From NCBI GenBank assembly GCA_014803485.1, contig JAAVBQ010000004.1, positions 1 to 45,868 of the forward strand: a DNA stretch of 45,868 bases, read 5' to 3'. Below are positions 44,163 through 45,868 of this stretch, piece by piece; the first letter of the stretch is position 1, and each line of letters opens with the position of its first letter. This stretch comes from a bacterium (GTDB taxonomy: Bacteria; Bacteroidota; Bacteroidia; Bacteroidales; P3). The notes beneath the pieces are model-generated. The model was not told where the DNA came from. It saw nothing but the letters and a program-made list of their open reading frames with translations, and ran no database searches. The translations under genes were made by a program, and so were the position numbers.

Positions 44163-45868
44163 ATGTGGTGCGGTAAAGTTTTCCGTTTTATAACGACAAC
44201 CCTTTTCCTCTTTATTTCTGCCTTCGCTTTTTCGCAACGAAAAATAGGTATAGAAATAAGGGGGAAAGGGGTTGTTTGTGTACGCGATACATTTTTTACT
44301 GAAACGGGGATATATGAATATGAGCTGGAAGATATAAACGACATTTATGAAAATTTCCGTATTAAACCGGATCCACAGTTTTATTTATATAGAGTTACCA
44401 GAGGCTATAACGGAACTTCTCTCGCCGCTGATAGGACATATCTTGTTTATGCAGAGAGGGATGATACACTTCATCTTGACAGCCTCAGGGTCAGGGGATT
44501 TACAGAGCAGCAGTACAGTATATGGATTTTTGAATTCAATGAGGTACAGCCTTGGAATGGGAAATACACGTCACATGTTTATGGCAGTCGAGACGGGACG
44601 TATTATTTGGCTTATACTCCGGAGGATTTTATTTATGCATGTACACAGTTGCAGGCTCCTGATATGGCTTCTTCCGAAAGCGATATTATCACGATAAGTT
44701 TGCAAAATGATATTGACCTGAACGGAAAAGAAATAAGGACTATTGGAGAATCTTCCCCCTTTCAAGTGCTGTGGGGTAATAACAAAACGATAAAAAGATG
44801 TTATGGGAAGAATACGGTTAACCTATTTAATCAGGCAATTGATGTGTCGGGGCTACATATGTTAGACGGAGGATTTTGGTTTGACAATCCAACACTACCT
44901 TTGTCTGGATGTACGACGAACCCAATTATAGGATATAGTGGCTATGATGCAATCTTTGGCACTCGAATCAGGAGTGTACATCATAGAGCTTTGCAGGATT
45001 GTATAAATTTTGGTGATTGTGACTATGACACAGATATTGTGTTTCCTATAGAAGGGACGGAGAAAAATTTAATAAATTGGGGAAGTGGTTATACTGACAG
45101 TTTTCCACCATTGAGACCATTTGTAGGTATAGTTTTTTTTGTGAGACAGAATAGCCACGGGTCAAATGTATTCAATTTCGGACGTTGTCGAACGTTAATA
45201 TCGATGGCTGGCTCCGACACGCTTGTTTCCCCTTATTTCAACGATAAAAATCTTGCTCCCGAAACGAAAATGCCAACGAAAGGGGCGGTGGGCTACAACC
45301 TCGAGAGCCGCCAACTGATAGATTCGGCATTTATGCGCAATCTCATGGGCGACAGCGCAGAAGAAGACTTTATCTTCGAAGACGGTTTTTATCCTCGCCT
45401 GCGGCATATGGACGAGAGGCCGGGACGTTTGGCGGCTTCGCCGATTTTGCTCTATCCGGGCGAGAACGCGGACAGCGTTACGTTGCCGTTCTATGTGGAT
45501 ACGAACTACGGGGTGCGGTGGGTTTCGTTGAACGAGGATGTGATACGGATAGAGGGGAATGTGGGCTATGTGCGTCACCCCGTGCCGAAAGAAACCACAG
45601 TGCGGGTGGAGGCGTGGAAAGAGGATTTCAATAAGCACGTCTATTTGGACGTGCCCGCATCGCATTATGTGTATCAGGATTTGAAGGCGGACACGGTATG
45701 CCCCGGCGATTCGGTGAAGATGATAACTTCCTATGCCAAGAACGAGGGCTGGAACTATGAGTTAGTGGAAACGGCATCGGCGGAGTATGATACGATATAC
45801 CGAATGTTCCTGCATCATTACCCCACCTACCGCGAGGTGGTGCACCGCGCCGCCGTGGAGCGCGATTC
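44163..45868 (+). CDS. 5' part of a large secreted/surface protein, GLUG/beta-helix-like region, runs off the window
   Basis: Continuous frame from ATG 44163 (MWCGKVFRFITTTLFLFISAFAFSQRKIG signal peptide) to the window end; ITISLQNDIDLNGKEIRTIG...NNKTIK and GYNLESRQLIDSAFMRNL...FEDGFYPRLR resemble GLUG-type repeats. Confidence 0.8.
   Translation, partial: MWCGKVFRFITTTLFLFISAFAFSQRKIGIEIRGKGVVCVRDTFFTETGIYEYELEDINDIYENFRIKPDPQFYLYRVTRGYNGTSLAADRTYLVYAERDDTLHLDSLRVRGFTEQQYSIWIFEFNEVQPWNGKYTSHVYGSRDGTYYLAYTPEDFIYACTQLQAPDMASSESDIITISLQNDIDLNGKEIRTIGESSPFQVLWGNNKTIKRCYGKNTVNLFNQAIDVSGLHMLDGGFWFDNPTLPLSGCTTNPIIGYSGYDAIFGTRIRSVHHRALQDCINFGDCDYDTDIVFPIEGTEKNLINWGSGYTDSFPPLRPFVGIVFFVRQNSHGSNVFNFGRCRTLISMAGSDTLVSPYFNDKNLAPETKMPTKGAVGYNLESRQLIDSAFMRNLMGDSAEEDFIFEDGFYPRLRHMDERPGRLAASPILLYPGENADSVTLPFYVDTNYGVRWVSLNEDVIRIEGNVGYVRHPVPKETTVRVEAWKEDFNKHVYLDVPASHYVYQDLKADTVCPGDSVKMITSYAKNEGWNYELVETASAEYDTIYRMFLHHYPTYREVVHRAAVERD

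Noticed and set aside
44347-44697. 116-aa plus-strand ORF near the right end
   Set aside because: Out of frame with the longer signal-peptide ORF from 44163 that runs to the window edge.
45195-45665. 156-aa minus-strand ORF
   Set aside because: Antisense to the large secreted-protein ORF; no recognisable domain.
1-45868. CRISPR arrays, tRNA/rRNA genes, insertion sequences
   Set aside because: Looked for but no repeat-spacer array, cloverleaf or transposase motif was recognised; not an exhaustive computational scan.

Overview
The window is about 45.9 kb of a Bacteroidetes (Bacteroidales-like) chromosome, judged from TAnnTTTG promoters, A-rich translation starts and T9SS genes. Left part: a macro-domain/HD hydrolase tail-to-tail pair and a DUF5131 gene, then a long minus-strand array (about 2.4-13.1 kb). 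That array holds a hypA / large flavo-Fe-S oxidoreductase / hypB cluster with two membrane proteins, then queD, mntP, mutA, engB and a glsB-glsA-like glycine-lipid pair. Centre (13.4-28.8 kb): a full dcw cell-wall/division cluster, mraZ-rsmH-ftsL-ftsI-murE-mraY-[murD fragment]-ftsW-murG-murC-ftsQ-ftsA-ftsZ. Right part: ispF, T9SS genes porV, porP/sprF and gldJ, a U32 peptidase, an Ig-like lipoprotein, a LuxE-like protein, and a lipoprotein-mrdA-rodA unit. The right end is an AT-rich accessory segment: an AbiEi/AbiEii toxin-antitoxin pair, an orphan T9SS sorting domain, and the 5' end of a large secreted protein that runs off the window and is absent from the ORF track. Most notable observations: (1) the murD position encodes only the C-terminal ligase domain, with no room for the ATPase domain; (2) hypA and hypB flank a 942-aa flavo-Fe-S oxidoreductase with no hydrogenase genes; (3) a 10-bp-phased TGGG array overlaps the mraZ promoter; (4) an orphan T9SS C-terminal domain has its own consensus promoter and sits directly upstream of a compositionally mosaic secreted protein. 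No tRNA, rRNA, CRISPR or transposase was recognised.
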